A stretch of DNA of 22,771 bases from Candidatus Gastranaerophilales bacterium (GCA_021202305.1 JAJQDG010000192.1:1-22771), one strand, 5' to 3'. Shown: positions 1 through 6,199, counted from the first letter of the stretch. Translations and numbers: made by a program. Notes: generated by a model not told the origin, from the sequence alone.

Positions 1-55
<55 letters not shown>

Positions 56-57
56 TA

Positions 58-540
58 ATGAAAATGAATAAACAAAAAGCGGTTATTTGCGATATTGACG
101 GAGTTTTGTTAGATACCGAACATATATTTGAACAAATTGAAAAAATGGCAGGATTAAACCAGGAAGACATATGGGCTTATTTCAACAGGCGCGCAAATGA
201 ATATGATGTTGAAATTGACGGACGCATTGTTGAAATACTGGAAGCATTATCAAAAGAATACAAAATTATATTTTTGACATCAAGAAGCGGGGAAATTTAC
301 AAGCAGACCCGCGCAAAAATCGCAATGGCAATCGGATTATATGCGCATACGGTGTTTGATTACATTTTGTTAATGCGTAAATATCGAGATTTGCGCAGTT
401 CGGCGGACGTTAAAGCGGAATGGTTGAAAGAAATTCAAGAAGAATTTGACGTTGTAATTGCGATTGATGACGAATCCTCGAATTGCGAAATGTTCGCAAA
501 AAACGGAATTTTAACATTACAGGTACATAAACAAAAATGA
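58..540 (+). CDS. HAD-family phosphatase (PNKP phosphatase-like)
   Basis: This 160-residue protein has the four haloacid dehalogenase motifs in order. Motif I is DIDGVLLD with the nucleophile and acid/base pair D12 and D14. Motif II is FLTSR with T74. Motif III is the lysine of DVKAEW (K119), and motif IV is IDDES with D137/D138. There is no large cap domain, and length and layout resemble the phosphatase half of phage polynucleotide kinase (T4 Pnkp type). The likely role is dephosphorylation of a nucleotide or a nucleic acid 3' end in the cytoplasm; the substrate is not shown by sequence. The start is uncertain because the poly-C run removes the upstream region: ATG 58 and ATG 64 are both possible, and the real start could lie further upstream. 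The stop is followed 16 bases later by the next gene, so the two are probably co-transcribed. Confidence 0.8.
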   Translation: MKMNKQKAVICDIDGVLLDTEHIFEQIEKMAGLNQEDIWAYFNRRANEYDVEIDGRIVEILEALSKEYKIIFLTSRSGEIYKQTRAKIAMAIGLYAHTVFDYILLMRKYRDLRSSADVKAEWLKEIQEEFDVVIAIDDESSNCEMFAKNGILTLQVHKQK

Positions 541-556
541 AAGCGAGGAAACAGGC

Positions 557-790
557 ATGAAAATTACTCAATTATTGAAAAAACAAAGCGAAACAAAAAA
601 AAGACAAAAACTTGAAAAACAAGAAAAGTTTTTAAAAAAATACTTTTCCCGTCTTTATGCAAAAAATGACGCGGGAAAAGTTGAAATCCCATTTTTTATC
701 AAGGCGCAACAAACGGTTGAGGATTTGAAAAAACGCGGATTAATAGAGGATGTTTTTAAATACATAAGCAAAAGGGGGCAATTATGCTAA
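557..790 (+). CDS. Small basic phage protein, unknown function
   Basis: This 77-residue protein is very rich in lysine and glutamine in its first 30 residues (predicted helical, possibly coiled coil) and ends in a short helical segment around VEDLKKRGLIEDVFKYI. I recognise no domain. The start is well supported by GAGGA at 545-549 and the ACAGGC-ATG leader that recurs before several genes of this window. It overlaps the next reading frame, whose ATG at 784 lies within its last codons. The position among small early genes suggests an accessory nucleic-acid-binding role, but that is only inference. Confidence 0.6.
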   Translation: MKITQLLKKQSETKKRQKLEKQEKFLKKYFSRLYAKNDAGKVEIPFFIKAQQTVEDLKKRGLIEDVFKYISKRGQLC

Positions 791-997
791 ACGCGAAAGA
801 AGCACGGATAAAAACAAAGGAAAACAAAATTTCAAACGCTATGGCGGATATTGAAAAACAAATTAAAAAAGCCATTGCAAAAGGGGCGCGATTACATTAT
901 TTCGGCGGGAGTTATTAATGAAACAGTGGCGCAAATGTTAGAACATTTGGGCTATAAAGTGGAAGAACAAGCCCGCAGAACAAAAATCAGTTGGTAA
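784..997 (+). pseudogene. Small phage protein split by an apparent frameshift at a GGG run
   Basis: From ATG 784 the frame runs 44 codons, ending HYFGGSY and TAA at 916-918. If one G of the GGG at 907-909 is skipped, the frame continues GVINETVAQM...LEHLGYKVEE and ends TKISW at TAA 995-997, giving about 70 residues. The joined product looks like the small Firmicutes-phage proteins that have a lysine-rich helix, a short segment ending in a Gly/Tyr turn, an LGYKV core and a C-terminal ISW. The second half has no plausible independent start, since the ATG at 918 is followed by a stop after seven codons. A one-base insertion error at the homopolymer or a genuine disabling mutation are the simple explanations; a +1 programmed shift is less likely. 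Its function is unknown. Confidence 0.65.
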
Positions 998-1017
998 TAA
1001 AGAGAGGAAAAAAGATA

Positions 1018-1668
1018 ATGAAAAATACAAACAAAAAAGCAAAAAATAAAGCCAGTTTCAGAATTTTAAAATCTGTTTTTAAAAAGGTTATAAAGCAAAA
1101 TTGCGCAGTACGATTTAATCAGGGCTGTAACATAGTAAGCGGAATAAAATTTGAATATTCAGACGAAAAATTAACGATTGTATCAACAAACGGATGTGAA
1201 TTACTTGTCAATGAAATACTTGTTACAGACGGCAAAGGGAAATGCGAAGCGGTTTATAACGGCGATATTTTAGAAAAAATAACATTTATAAAAGATGTGT
1301 TAATTGGCGGGGGTTGCGTTGATTTTTTAGAATTTGAGATGTCGCCCGACCAGTTAATAATTAAAGATTTTGCAAATAGAATTACATATTGCATTCCGAA
1401 ATTGCCCGCAGATAGAGAATATCCCGAATATAAAAAACTATTTCCGAATGTAGAAAAAAAAGAAAAGGAATATACAACATTGGGGGTTAATATTCGATAT
1501 TTGGAAAGATTAAAAAATATGTCCGTTAATAGCAGGTATAATCTTTTAAAAATTTCATTCAAAAACAATTCCCCGCTATCTTGCATAGTTGCAGAATCAA
1601 AAGATGAAGATAAAAATGTTAAATCAAAATCTTTAATAATGCCAATTCAATTAATGAATGGGGAGTAA
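1018..1668 (+). CDS. DnaN-like sliding clamp homologue, short form
   Basis: A 216-residue protein with fragments typical of the bacterial DNA polymerase III beta clamp. IKFEYSDEKLTIVSTNGCEL (42-61) matches the clamp signature around 'TDGyrL'. A segment at 112-143 runs from DQLIIKD through IPKLP to YPEYKKLFP, like the stretch before the last clamp domain. LGVNIRYLERL (155-165) and a C-terminal SLIMPIQL (205-212) match the last domain, which normally ends near vMPMRL. Full-length DnaN is about 365-400 residues, so roughly one domain's worth is missing. It could act as a phage processivity clamp or a decoy that binds host clamp partners; the sequence cannot tell. ATG 1018 is chosen over the upstream ATA/GTG-type starts because AGAGAGGA lies at 1001-1008 with good spacing. 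Confidence 0.65.
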   Translation: MKNTNKKAKNKASFRILKSVFKKVIKQNCAVRFNQGCNIVSGIKFEYSDEKLTIVSTNGCELLVNEILVTDGKGKCEAVYNGDILEKITFIKDVLIGGGCVDFLEFEMSPDQLIIKDFANRITYCIPKLPADREYPEYKKLFPNVEKKEKEYTTLGVNIRYLERLKNMSVNSRYNLLKISFKNNSPLSCIVAESKDEDKNVKSKSLIMPIQLMNGE

Positions 1669-1674
1669 AAAAAG

Positions 1675-1800
1675 ATGAATAAAACATTAAGCGACTATAT
1701 AAAATCTTGCAACATGGACGAATTGTGGAATTTGTTTGAATTGATAATTGACGAATTAAACAAACGTAAGGAACAAAAAGAAAGCGAGGATATGGCATGA
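1675..1800 (+). CDS. Short acidic-helical protein, unknown
   Basis: A 41-codon ORF with a good ribosome-binding site (GGGGAG at 1660-1665, about ten bases before ATG 1675). It reads MNKTLSDYIKSCNMDELWNL and then a helical, charged tail ending ESEDMA. Its TGA overlaps the ATG of the MazG-like gene (ATGA, 1797-1800), which supports translational coupling and thus that this short frame is real. No family is recognised. Confidence 0.55.
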   Translation: MNKTLSDYIKSCNMDELWNLFELIIDELNKRKEQKESEDMA

Positions 1801-2243
1801 AAATAAAAGACATAATAATTGACAAAGTTTCTTTTTTGTTAATAATCGACAACTTAAATAATATTGCTGATAATTTATATCACGGTCATGACGACCCCGA
1901 CGGGGCAGAAGCGGTTTGCAAAGTGATTGACGAATTAAAATCATTTGAAGAATATTATTTGAACCGAGCAGATTTAAAAAGAACCGTATATAAACAGGCA
2001 TGGGAAAAGTACGGAAAAAATATGCAATTTGTTGTTGCAATGGAAGAATGCGCAGAACTTATAAAAGAATTATCAAAGGCAGTTCGCGGGGAAATGAGAA
2101 TTGACGGCTTATGTGAAGAAATTGGGGACGTTGAAATTATAATTGAACAAATTAAACAAAATTTATCGCTTTCAAGCAATATTGAAACATGGCAAGAAAT
2201 TAAAATCAAAGAGTTAAAACAAATATTGGATTGTGAGGAGTAA
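1797..2243 (+). CDS. MazG-like nucleotide pyrophosphohydrolase
   Basis: This 148-residue protein has a poorly conserved first third and then an all-alpha NTP-PPase (MazG/phage dUTPase superfamily) core. QAWEKYGKNMQFVVAMEECA (67-86) leads into the metal-binding EExxE (E83, E84, E87). ELSKAVRGE and the second acidic motif EEIGDVEI (E107, E108, D111) follow. Such phage enzymes hydrolyse (d)NTPs or related nucleotides to the monophosphate and pyrophosphate, in housekeeping of the nucleotide pool or to remove alarmones. The exact substrate is not readable. The start is fixed by the ATGA overlap with the preceding small gene; GAGGA lies at 1787-1791. Confidence 0.85.
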   Translation: MKIKDIIIDKVSFLLIIDNLNNIADNLYHGHDDPDGAEAVCKVIDELKSFEEYYLNRADLKRTVYKQAWEKYGKNMQFVVAMEECAELIKELSKAVRGEMRIDGLCEEIGDVEIIIEQIKQNLSLSSNIETWQEIKIKELKQILDCEE

Positions 2244-2249
2244 CAGAGA

Positions 2250-2516
2250 ATGAATAACACTTTAATGAGTTTAAATAATTATTTGTTTGAGCAATTAGAA
2301 CGTTTAAATGATGATAGCTTGACAGATGAACAGCTTGAAAGACAAATAAAAATCGCTGAAACCGTCAACAAAACAGCGGATAACATTATTAAAAACAATG
2401 AAACTGTTTTAAAAGCAGTCAATATAGCAAGCGAATACGGCTATATAGTACCTAATAACATTAGAAATGTGTTAGGAATTGAGCAAAAAACAACGGGGGG
2501 AATAAATGTCAAGTAA
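2250..2516 (+). CDS. Conserved small phage protein, unknown
   Basis: An 88-residue helical protein. Its N-terminal half, with LNNYLFEQLERLNDDSLT and then a run of EQLERQIKIAETVNKTADN, matches a small protein family common in early or late-early regions of phages of both Gram-positive and Gram-negative bacteria, often found near regulators. It is annotated hypothetical in the examples I know, and I assign no function. GAGGAG at 2234-2239 supports ATG 2250. It overlaps the following HNH gene by 11 bases. Confidence 0.65.
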   Translation: MNNTLMSLNNYLFEQLERLNDDSLTDEQLERQIKIAETVNKTADNIIKNNETVLKAVNIASEYGYIVPNNIRNVLGIEQKTTGGINVK

Positions 2517-3042
2517 CACAACTAAATGTAATAAGGAAATAATGGCTTATTTAATTAAAAATCAAAAAGGCAGGTCAAACAAAGAACTTACAGAAATGGT
2601 AAATAAAAAGTTTGGCAAAAATTTAAAAGAAAGTTCTATTAAGCGTTATAAGAATTTAGAGCATTTAAAAAACGGTAGAGATACAAAATATAAAATCATT
2701 CATGAAATCGGCGCAGAGCGGGAATTTTGCGGCTATATAATGGTTAAAGTCGGACAGCCAAACACGTGGAAATATAAAGGTGTTGTCGAATGGGAAAAAC
2801 ATCACGGTGAAGTAGCAAAAGGTTATAACATTATTTATCTTGACGGTAATAGAAAAAATGCAAACATTGAAAATTTAGCTTGTGTCAGCAATGCCGAATT
2901 AGGCGAAATGGTTAAGTATGGCAAAGTAAAAGGCAATGTTGAATTAAGAAAAGCACAGGTTAATTTAGCGAAATTAAAACAGGCGATAAAAAAGAAAGCA
3001 GGAAACTATGGGGCGAAAACCGAATCCGAAAAAAGAATATAA
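2506..3042 (+). CDS. HNH endonuclease with N-terminal helix-turn-helix-like part
   Basis: This 178-residue protein has a helical N-terminus. It reads IMAYLIKNQKGRSNKELTEM, then SSIKRYKNL, and looks like a winged-helix or HTH DNA-binding unit. The C-terminal HNH_3-type nuclease core has a W/YKGVVEWEKHHG segment (HH at 99-100), then IIYLDGNRKN and IENLACVSNAE (N123). It lacks the CxxC zinc knuckles of the other two HNH proteins. This build is seen in free-standing homing-type phage nucleases and in phage regulatory proteins. Nicking or cutting DNA is the expected activity. ATG 2506 is preceded by AACGGGGGG at 2493-2501. It overlaps the next small gene by 35 bases. Confidence 0.8.
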   Translation: MSSNTTKCNKEIMAYLIKNQKGRSNKELTEMVNKKFGKNLKESSIKRYKNLEHLKNGRDTKYKIIHEIGAEREFCGYIMVKVGQPNTWKYKGVVEWEKHHGEVAKGYNIIYLDGNRKNANIENLACVSNAELGEMVKYGKVKGNVELRKAQVNLAKLKQAIKKKAGNYGAKTESEKRI

Positions 3043-3187
3043 ACTTGAAATGCCGTTTTATTGCAAAGAATGCGGGAAATGCAAAACCGATTCAGAAGCG
3101 TATAACGAATTAAAAATAATTCACAATACAGGGTATACGTGCGACGTATATTGTAAAAAACGAGAACAAACAGTTTATGGAGTATAA
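3008..3187 (+). CDS. Small cysteine-rich putative zinc-finger protein
   Basis: A 59-codon ORF with a lysine-rich start followed by FYCKECGKCKTDS (C19, C22, C25) and later YTCDVYCKK (C45, C49). Four of these cysteines could bind one zinc. It begins inside the end of the HNH gene and ends 12 bases before the next gene, the dense packing typical of this region. The ribosome-binding site is poor (GCAGGAAA at 2998-3005, close to the ATG), so expression may rely on coupling. No family is recognised. Confidence 0.55.
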   Translation: MGRKPNPKKEYKLEMPFYCKECGKCKTDSEAYNELKIIHNTGYTCDVYCKKREQTVYGV

Positions 3188-3199
3188 GGAAATTTTAAA

Positions 3200-3589
3200 A
3201 TGCCAATAAAAAAAGAAAATAAAAAATTATATCCGAAAAACTGGAAAGAAATTCGACAAAATATTCTTAAACGTGCGGGTAACAAATGCGAGTTTTGTGG
3301 CGTTGAAAATTATGCAATAGGCGTAAGAGATAATGACGGAATATTTCATAAAATAAACCCCGAAACGTCGGACGAATACTATTATGTAGAAGTTGAAAAT
3401 TTAAAAAAAATTAAAATAATTTTAACTATTGCGCATTTAGACCATAACCCGCAGAATTGCGACCCGTTGAATTTGCGGGCATTATGTCAAAAATGCCATA
3501 ACAATTATGATAAAGAACATAGAATTGAAACACGCAGAAAAACAAAGGAAAACAGGCATGGGCAAGCAAAATTATTCAATGAAAGATGA
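3200..3589 (+). CDS. HNH endonuclease, zinc-knuckle type
   Basis: This 129-residue protein has a canonical HNH core. WKEIRQNILKRAGNKCEFCG carries the first CxxC (C30, C33), IAHLDHNP the catalytic H-x-D-H block (H79, D81, H82), and LRALCQKCHNNYD the second CxxCH (C96, C99, H100). Between them lies an insertion of about 40 residues rich in acidic and tyrosine residues. It is expected to be a metal-dependent DNA endonuclease, in recombination, homing or host-DNA attack. It is a separate gene from the terminase-linked HNH at 5278. AAGGAAATTTT at 3187-3197 precedes ATG 3200. The 3' end overlaps the next gene by 32 bases. Confidence 0.9.
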   Translation: MPIKKENKKLYPKNWKEIRQNILKRAGNKCEFCGVENYAIGVRDNDGIFHKINPETSDEYYYVEVENLKKIKIILTIAHLDHNPQNCDPLNLRALCQKCHNNYDKEHRIETRRKTKENRHGQAKLFNER

Positions 3590-3908
3590 CATGAAAAAAT
3601 ATCCGCATTATTTTTTTGATGAATTTACGCGGTCAATTCTTCCCGAATCTGAAATGTCCGAACGCAACCCGATTTTGTTTCGGAACTATCAAAGACATCA
3701 TTTTGTTGAAAAGTCAATCAGAAAAAGCAACCCGACCGAATACGCGCGATTTGAATATTTACAAAAAATGATTTATGTTCCCGCTGAAATGAATTATGAT
3801 TTAAGTTCGGGCATGGGTGAAAAATTGTTTTTTGAAAAGTGGGGAATAAACAAATATGACGCGGTTTTTAATAAGCAAAAATGGCTTGAAAATTATTATG
3901 ACATCTAA
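3558..3908 (+). CDS. Hypothetical phage protein (possible degenerate HNH-like)
   Basis: A 116-residue protein. ATG 3558 is preferred to the in-frame start at 3507 because AAAGGAA (3544-3550) and the recurring ACAGGC-ATG leader precede it, and because it leaves less overlap with the HNH gene. Visible features are SEMSERNPILFRNYQRHHFV (31-50), a helical KSNPTEYARFEYLQKM, and LFFEKWGINKYDAVFNKQKW near the end. The RHHFVE motif followed about 30 residues later by PAEMNYDL recalls the spacing of a small HNH fold, but the second histidines are missing, so I do not call it a nuclease. It is the last gene before a hairpin-containing gap. Confidence 0.5.
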   Translation: MGKQNYSMKDDMKKYPHYFFDEFTRSILPESEMSERNPILFRNYQRHHFVEKSIRKSNPTEYARFEYLQKMIYVPAEMNYDLSSGMGEKLFFEKWGINKYDAVFNKQKWLENYYDI

Positions 3909-4096
3909 TAATTTTGACTAGTCGAAACAATGATTTTTTCAAAATATCATCGTGGCGATGATATTTTTATTTTGAAAAATGGTTTATATTAACAATGTAG
4001 TTGCACGGACAATCGAAGTAGTGTAAGGTGGGGATTGGCTCACACTGGGGACAGACGAAAAGAAGTTGACGGGCGATAAGCTACAGGGATTATTGT
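3909..4096 (+). other. Non-coding gap with hairpin and GC-richer tract
   Basis: This 188-base gap has two parts. The first is a strong AT-rich hairpin, listed separately. The second, about 4001-4090, is visibly richer in G and C than the surrounding genes. It contains an 8-base imperfect inverted repeat, AGTGTAAG (4020-4027) with CTCACACT (4039-4046), and several GGGG runs. Local GC enrichment in an AT-rich genome is typical of structured RNA, but I recognise no known RNA family. The ribosome-binding site for the next gene is AGGGA (4085-4089). Confidence 0.5.
3932..3980 (+). terminator. Long hairpin, candidate terminator at end of an early operon
   Basis: AAAATATCATCG (3941-3952) and CGATGATATTTT (3956-3967) form a perfect 12-bp stem closed by TGG. 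Outside it, ATTTTTTCAAAAT (3933-3945) is matched by ATTTTGAAAAAT (3969-3980), offering an extended or alternative pairing. The T-rich 3' arm fits intrinsic termination. As the inverted repeat is symmetric and T-rich on both sides it could also terminate from the other strand, or bind a dimeric regulator. Confidence 0.55.
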
Positions 4097-4501
4097 ATGA
4101 AAATAGAACATTGTACACAAATTTTTAGACCGTATGATATTTGGTTTTTATATGATACGGCGACGGACAAAAAACGCCGATTATTATTAGGAACTTGCCC
4201 GATTTGCAAAAAAGATGTCGTTGCGCTTGTTGAAGAAAGAAAATCAGACGGGCGCATTTTTGTACAAAAAGAAATTGGACAAAAGGCACTAAATTTAATT
4301 GATAATGCAATTCTTAAAAAAGATATTGTTTATGCCGAATCTGATTTAAAAATTAAACAAGGGAACGGCGCGCCAATAGGAATATGTTACGGCGACAACA
4401 AAGAAATTCATAACAGTAAAGGCAAGGTTATAAAAATTCGCGTTTCGCGTTGCGACTGGTACGGACAAAAAGAAATTATAAAAGAACATGCTGTATTATG
4501 A
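4097..4501 (+). CDS. Hypothetical protein with one CxxC zinc-finger-like motif
   Basis: This 134-residue protein has TCPICKKDVVALVEERK (C34, C37) as the clearest landmark. It continues with RIFVQKEIGQKALNLIDN, and a C-terminal part with NKEIHNSKGKVIKIRV and RCDWYGQKEIIKE. Similar proteins occur in gut phages and appear as hypothetical; I do not know their function. The single CxxC with C6, C97 and C119 may form a zinc site. It ends in an ATGA overlap with the NinB-like gene, so the two are translationally coupled and may act together. Confidence 0.6.
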   Translation: MKIEHCTQIFRPYDIWFLYDTATDKKRRLLLGTCPICKKDVVALVEERKSDGRIFVQKEIGQKALNLIDNAILKKDIVYAESDLKIKQGNGAPIGICYGDNKEIHNSKGKVIKIRVSRCDWYGQKEIIKEHAVL

Positions 4502-5220
4502 ATTTTACTTGCAGTAATGAACAATATTTAAAAAATGTTTTAAAAACGTGTCTTAATTCTTATGAATACGGGTCAACGGTCAATATTTCGTATGACGTTA
4601 TAAAACAAACGAAGACGCTTAAACAATTGGGGTTTATTTTCGGCGGGCTTATCAAAGCTATAAATCTTTTTTTTAATAATGTCGGTTACAATTTCCCGTC
4701 TTATGCGTTAAAAGAATGGTTATATCAAGAATGCGGAATTTATGAAACCGAAACATTGCCGAACGGCGCAACATTTCAAAGTCATAAAACACTATCAGAA
4801 ATGACAAAAAAAGAAGCGTTGGAATTTATCGAAAAAGTTATTGTTTTTATTGATTCGTCCGAAATATTCACGGATTTTATTTTTCCGCCCGAATTGCGGT
4901 ATTGTTGGACGCATAACATCGATAATGATAAATTGCAGACAATTAAAAATTCCTCTTTTCCGAATTTCGATACATTGTTTTTAAGACATCAAAGCCGCTT
5001 GACTTGCGTTCGTTGCGGGGCGCGCGGTGGTATGGTTTATCATTTGAACCGACCATATAAAAAAGATTATTTTTCCTTGCCCGTGTGCGCAAAATGTTAT
5101 GACTATGCAACAACACACGGCGAATCCAAGTTGATAAACGATATTAAATCAGTATTGAACGGAATGTCCGTTGATGATTTTTGTTTGTACGCATACTATT
5201 TATTTAGAAAAAATTATTAA
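4498..5220 (+). CDS. NinB-like recombination protein fused to a zinc-binding C-terminus
   Basis: This 240-residue protein starts at ATG 4498, which overlaps the previous stop as ATGA; a longer in-frame start at 4450 is unnecessary. Residues 38-120 follow the pattern of phage NinB recombination-mediator proteins: a 'TKTLKQLGFIFGGLIKAI' helix, FPSYALKEWLYQECG, and then SHKTLSEMTKKEALEFIEKV, like the NinB 'S-T-x-x-M-x-x-E-x-x-x-x-I' region. Residues 165-210 hold a separate zinc/HNH-like unit: LTCVRCGARG (C170, C173), YHLNRPYKKD (H182), VCAKCYDYATTHGE (C197, C200, H207). The latter recalls DUF968/Ref-type zinc modules. NinB promotes single-strand annealing or Holliday processing in lambdoid phages, so the fusion could recruit and cut recombination intermediates. 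The function is inference from the domains. Confidence 0.6.
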   Translation: MNFTCSNEQYLKNVLKTCLNSYEYGSTVNISYDVIKQTKTLKQLGFIFGGLIKAINLFFNNVGYNFPSYALKEWLYQECGIYETETLPNGATFQSHKTLSEMTKKEALEFIEKVIVFIDSSEIFTDFIFPPELRYCWTHNIDNDKLQTIKNSSFPNFDTLFLRHQSRLTCVRCGARGGMVYHLNRPYKKDYFSLPVCAKCYDYATTHGESKLINDIKSVLNGMSVDDFCLYAYYLFRKNY

Positions 5221-5236
5221 TTTATAATGAAACCCG

Positions 5237-5267
5237 CAAGCAGGGGTTATTTATTAACCCTTGCTTG
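5237..5267 (+). terminator. Stem-loop upstream of the terminase-linked HNH gene
   Basis: CAAGCAGGGGTTA (5237-5249) pairs with TAACCCTTGCTTG (5255-5267) over 13 positions with a single G-U wobble and a five-base loop (TTTAT). No clear U-run follows on the + strand, so it may be a weak terminator, a processing site or a structure affecting translation of ATG 5278 just downstream. On the - strand the stem is followed by an AT-rich stretch, so a terminator in that direction is also possible. Confidence 0.5.
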
Positions 5268-5277
5268 TCCTTAACTT

Positions 5278-5613
5278 ATGGCTAGAAAATTCGCAAAAAG
5301 TTTTTATAACTCAAAAGCATGGAAGAATTGTCAAGAAGCGTATAAGATTTCAAAGTTGGGAATATGTGAACGTTGCGGATGTGCAAACGGGACGGAAGTT
5401 CACCATAAAATAATATTGAGCGAAAGTAATATTAATAATCCTAATGTAACATTAAACTTTGATAACCTTGAATTGTTATGCAAGACATGCCATGCGCAAC
5501 ATCATAATCGCAAGCATGGATTTTGTCGGGACGACGTTTGTTTCGATGATAGCGGGGACTTGATAAAAAAGCCCGAAAGGCAATCAGGGCGGGGGATTTG
5601 GCAAACTATTTAA
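5278..5613 (+). CDS. HNH endonuclease of the packaging module
   Basis: This 111-residue protein is a typical terminase-associated phage HNH. FYNSKAWKNCQEAY (9-22) is followed by ICERCGCANG (C30, C33), VHHKIILS (H42, H43), NLELLCKTCHAQHH (N63, C68, C71, H72, H75, H76) and a low-complexity C-terminus. In cos-type phages with HK97-like heads an HNH protein encoded beside TerS and TerL assists the site-specific cleavage that generates genome ends. Order and spacing here (HNH, gap, TerS, TerL, portal) fit that arrangement. No strong ribosome-binding site is visible before ATG 5278, only the stem-loop ending 11 bases upstream. Confidence 0.9.
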   Translation: MARKFAKSFYNSKAWKNCQEAYKISKLGICERCGCANGTEVHHKIILSESNINNPNVTLNFDNLELLCKTCHAQHHNRKHGFCRDDVCFDDSGDLIKKPERQSGRGIWQTI

Positions 5614-5734
5614 AAATTTTATCCCCCCGTCTTCAAAATTTCGGTCAACACCCGAAAAGACCGCACCCCCACTTAGGAAGAATAAAAGTTGAGTTGCATG
5701 GGGGGTGTGGTATAAAAGGAATTTTTTAAAAATT
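5614..5734 (+). other. Candidate cos/packaging region
   Basis: A gap between HNH and TerS with C-runs at 5622-5627 and 5666-5670 and a G-run at 5700-5705. CCGCACCCCC (5661-5670) and GGGGGTGTGG (5701-5710) form an inverted repeat of ten positions with one G-U pair. CGGTC (5642-5646) and GACCG (5659-5663) form a second, smaller one. Firmicutes phages of this gene order commonly carry a C-rich block directly after the HNH gene, and cos lies there in cos-packaging relatives. The exact cut site cannot be read. Confidence 0.55.
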
Positions 5735-6199
5735 ATGGCTACATTACAGAAAAAAATTCAAAATGACGAATTTTCCGAAGATATAGACGAAGATGTTATT
5801 TTTAACGAATCCGAAGTTGACGAAGACGCACAAATTCGTTTTAAAAAAAATGACAAAGCGATTAAAGCAGAAAAGAAAAAGTTACTTAAAATCCTATCAA
5901 AAATTGACGAAAATTTGATTAAAATTTGCGATTCTTTGCTTGAAAATATCGCTTTTATGTCGGTTACATTGGACGATTTAATTAAAACAATTAAATTACA
6001 GGGCGTGAAAGAAGTTTATAAAAACGGTAAAAATCAATTTGGGTTTAAAGAAAGTGTCGAATCGCAATCTTATAACAAATATATGAAAAGTTATCAATCT
6101 TCAATGAAACTTTTGATTGATATGTTGACAAAGGACGAATCATCAAATGACAACGAAGTCGAAAAGCTCAAAGAATATTTCGCGCGTGGTCGAAAATAA
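5735..6199 (+). CDS. terS: Terminase small subunit, P27-like
   Basis: This 154-residue protein has an acidic N-terminal tail (residues 10-35), a helical core from KKKLLKILSKIDENL to ENIAFMSVTLDDLIKTIKLQ, and then VYKNGKNQFGFKESVESQSY and a helical MKSYQSSMKLLIDML. The pattern 'helix with IAFM, then a YxNGxxQxGxxES segment, then YxKxMKxY helix' is that of P27/gp16-like small terminase subunits, which recognise packaging DNA and stimulate TerL. ATG 5735 is chosen over a GTG at 5705, because the GTG lies inside the inverted repeat. AAAAGGA (5714-5720) is the nearest ribosome-binding sequence, a little far away. It overlaps terL by 53 bases. Confidence 0.8.
   Translation: MATLQKKIQNDEFSEDIDEDVIFNESEVDEDAQIRFKKNDKAIKAEKKKLLKILSKIDENLIKICDSLLENIAFMSVTLDDLIKTIKLQGVKEVYKNGKNQFGFKESVESQSYNKYMKSYQSSMKLLIDMLTKDESSNDNEVEKLKEYFARGRK

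Noticed and set aside
991..1017. Longer start for the DnaN-like gene beginning near 991.
   Set aside because: It would overlap the end of the frameshifted gene and has no ribosome-binding site; AGAGAGGA before ATG 1018 is far better.
4066..4096. A TTGACG sequence at 4066-4071 as promoter -35 before the gene at 4097.
   Set aside because: The -10 (ATTATT or TATTGT) is poor and transcription would start at or after the ATG.
3200..4096. Group I or II intron around the HNH gene.
   Set aside because: I saw no intron core motifs and no interrupted flanking exons.
4024..4132. An open frame through the gap in another phase (reading DWLTLGTDEKKLTGDK).
   Set aside because: No start codon or ribosome-binding site, and it overlaps the 4097 gene; may be chance.
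5705..5734. GTG start for TerS at 5705.
   Set aside because: It lies inside the candidate cos inverted repeat; ATG 5735 gives the expected length and uses AAAAGGA.
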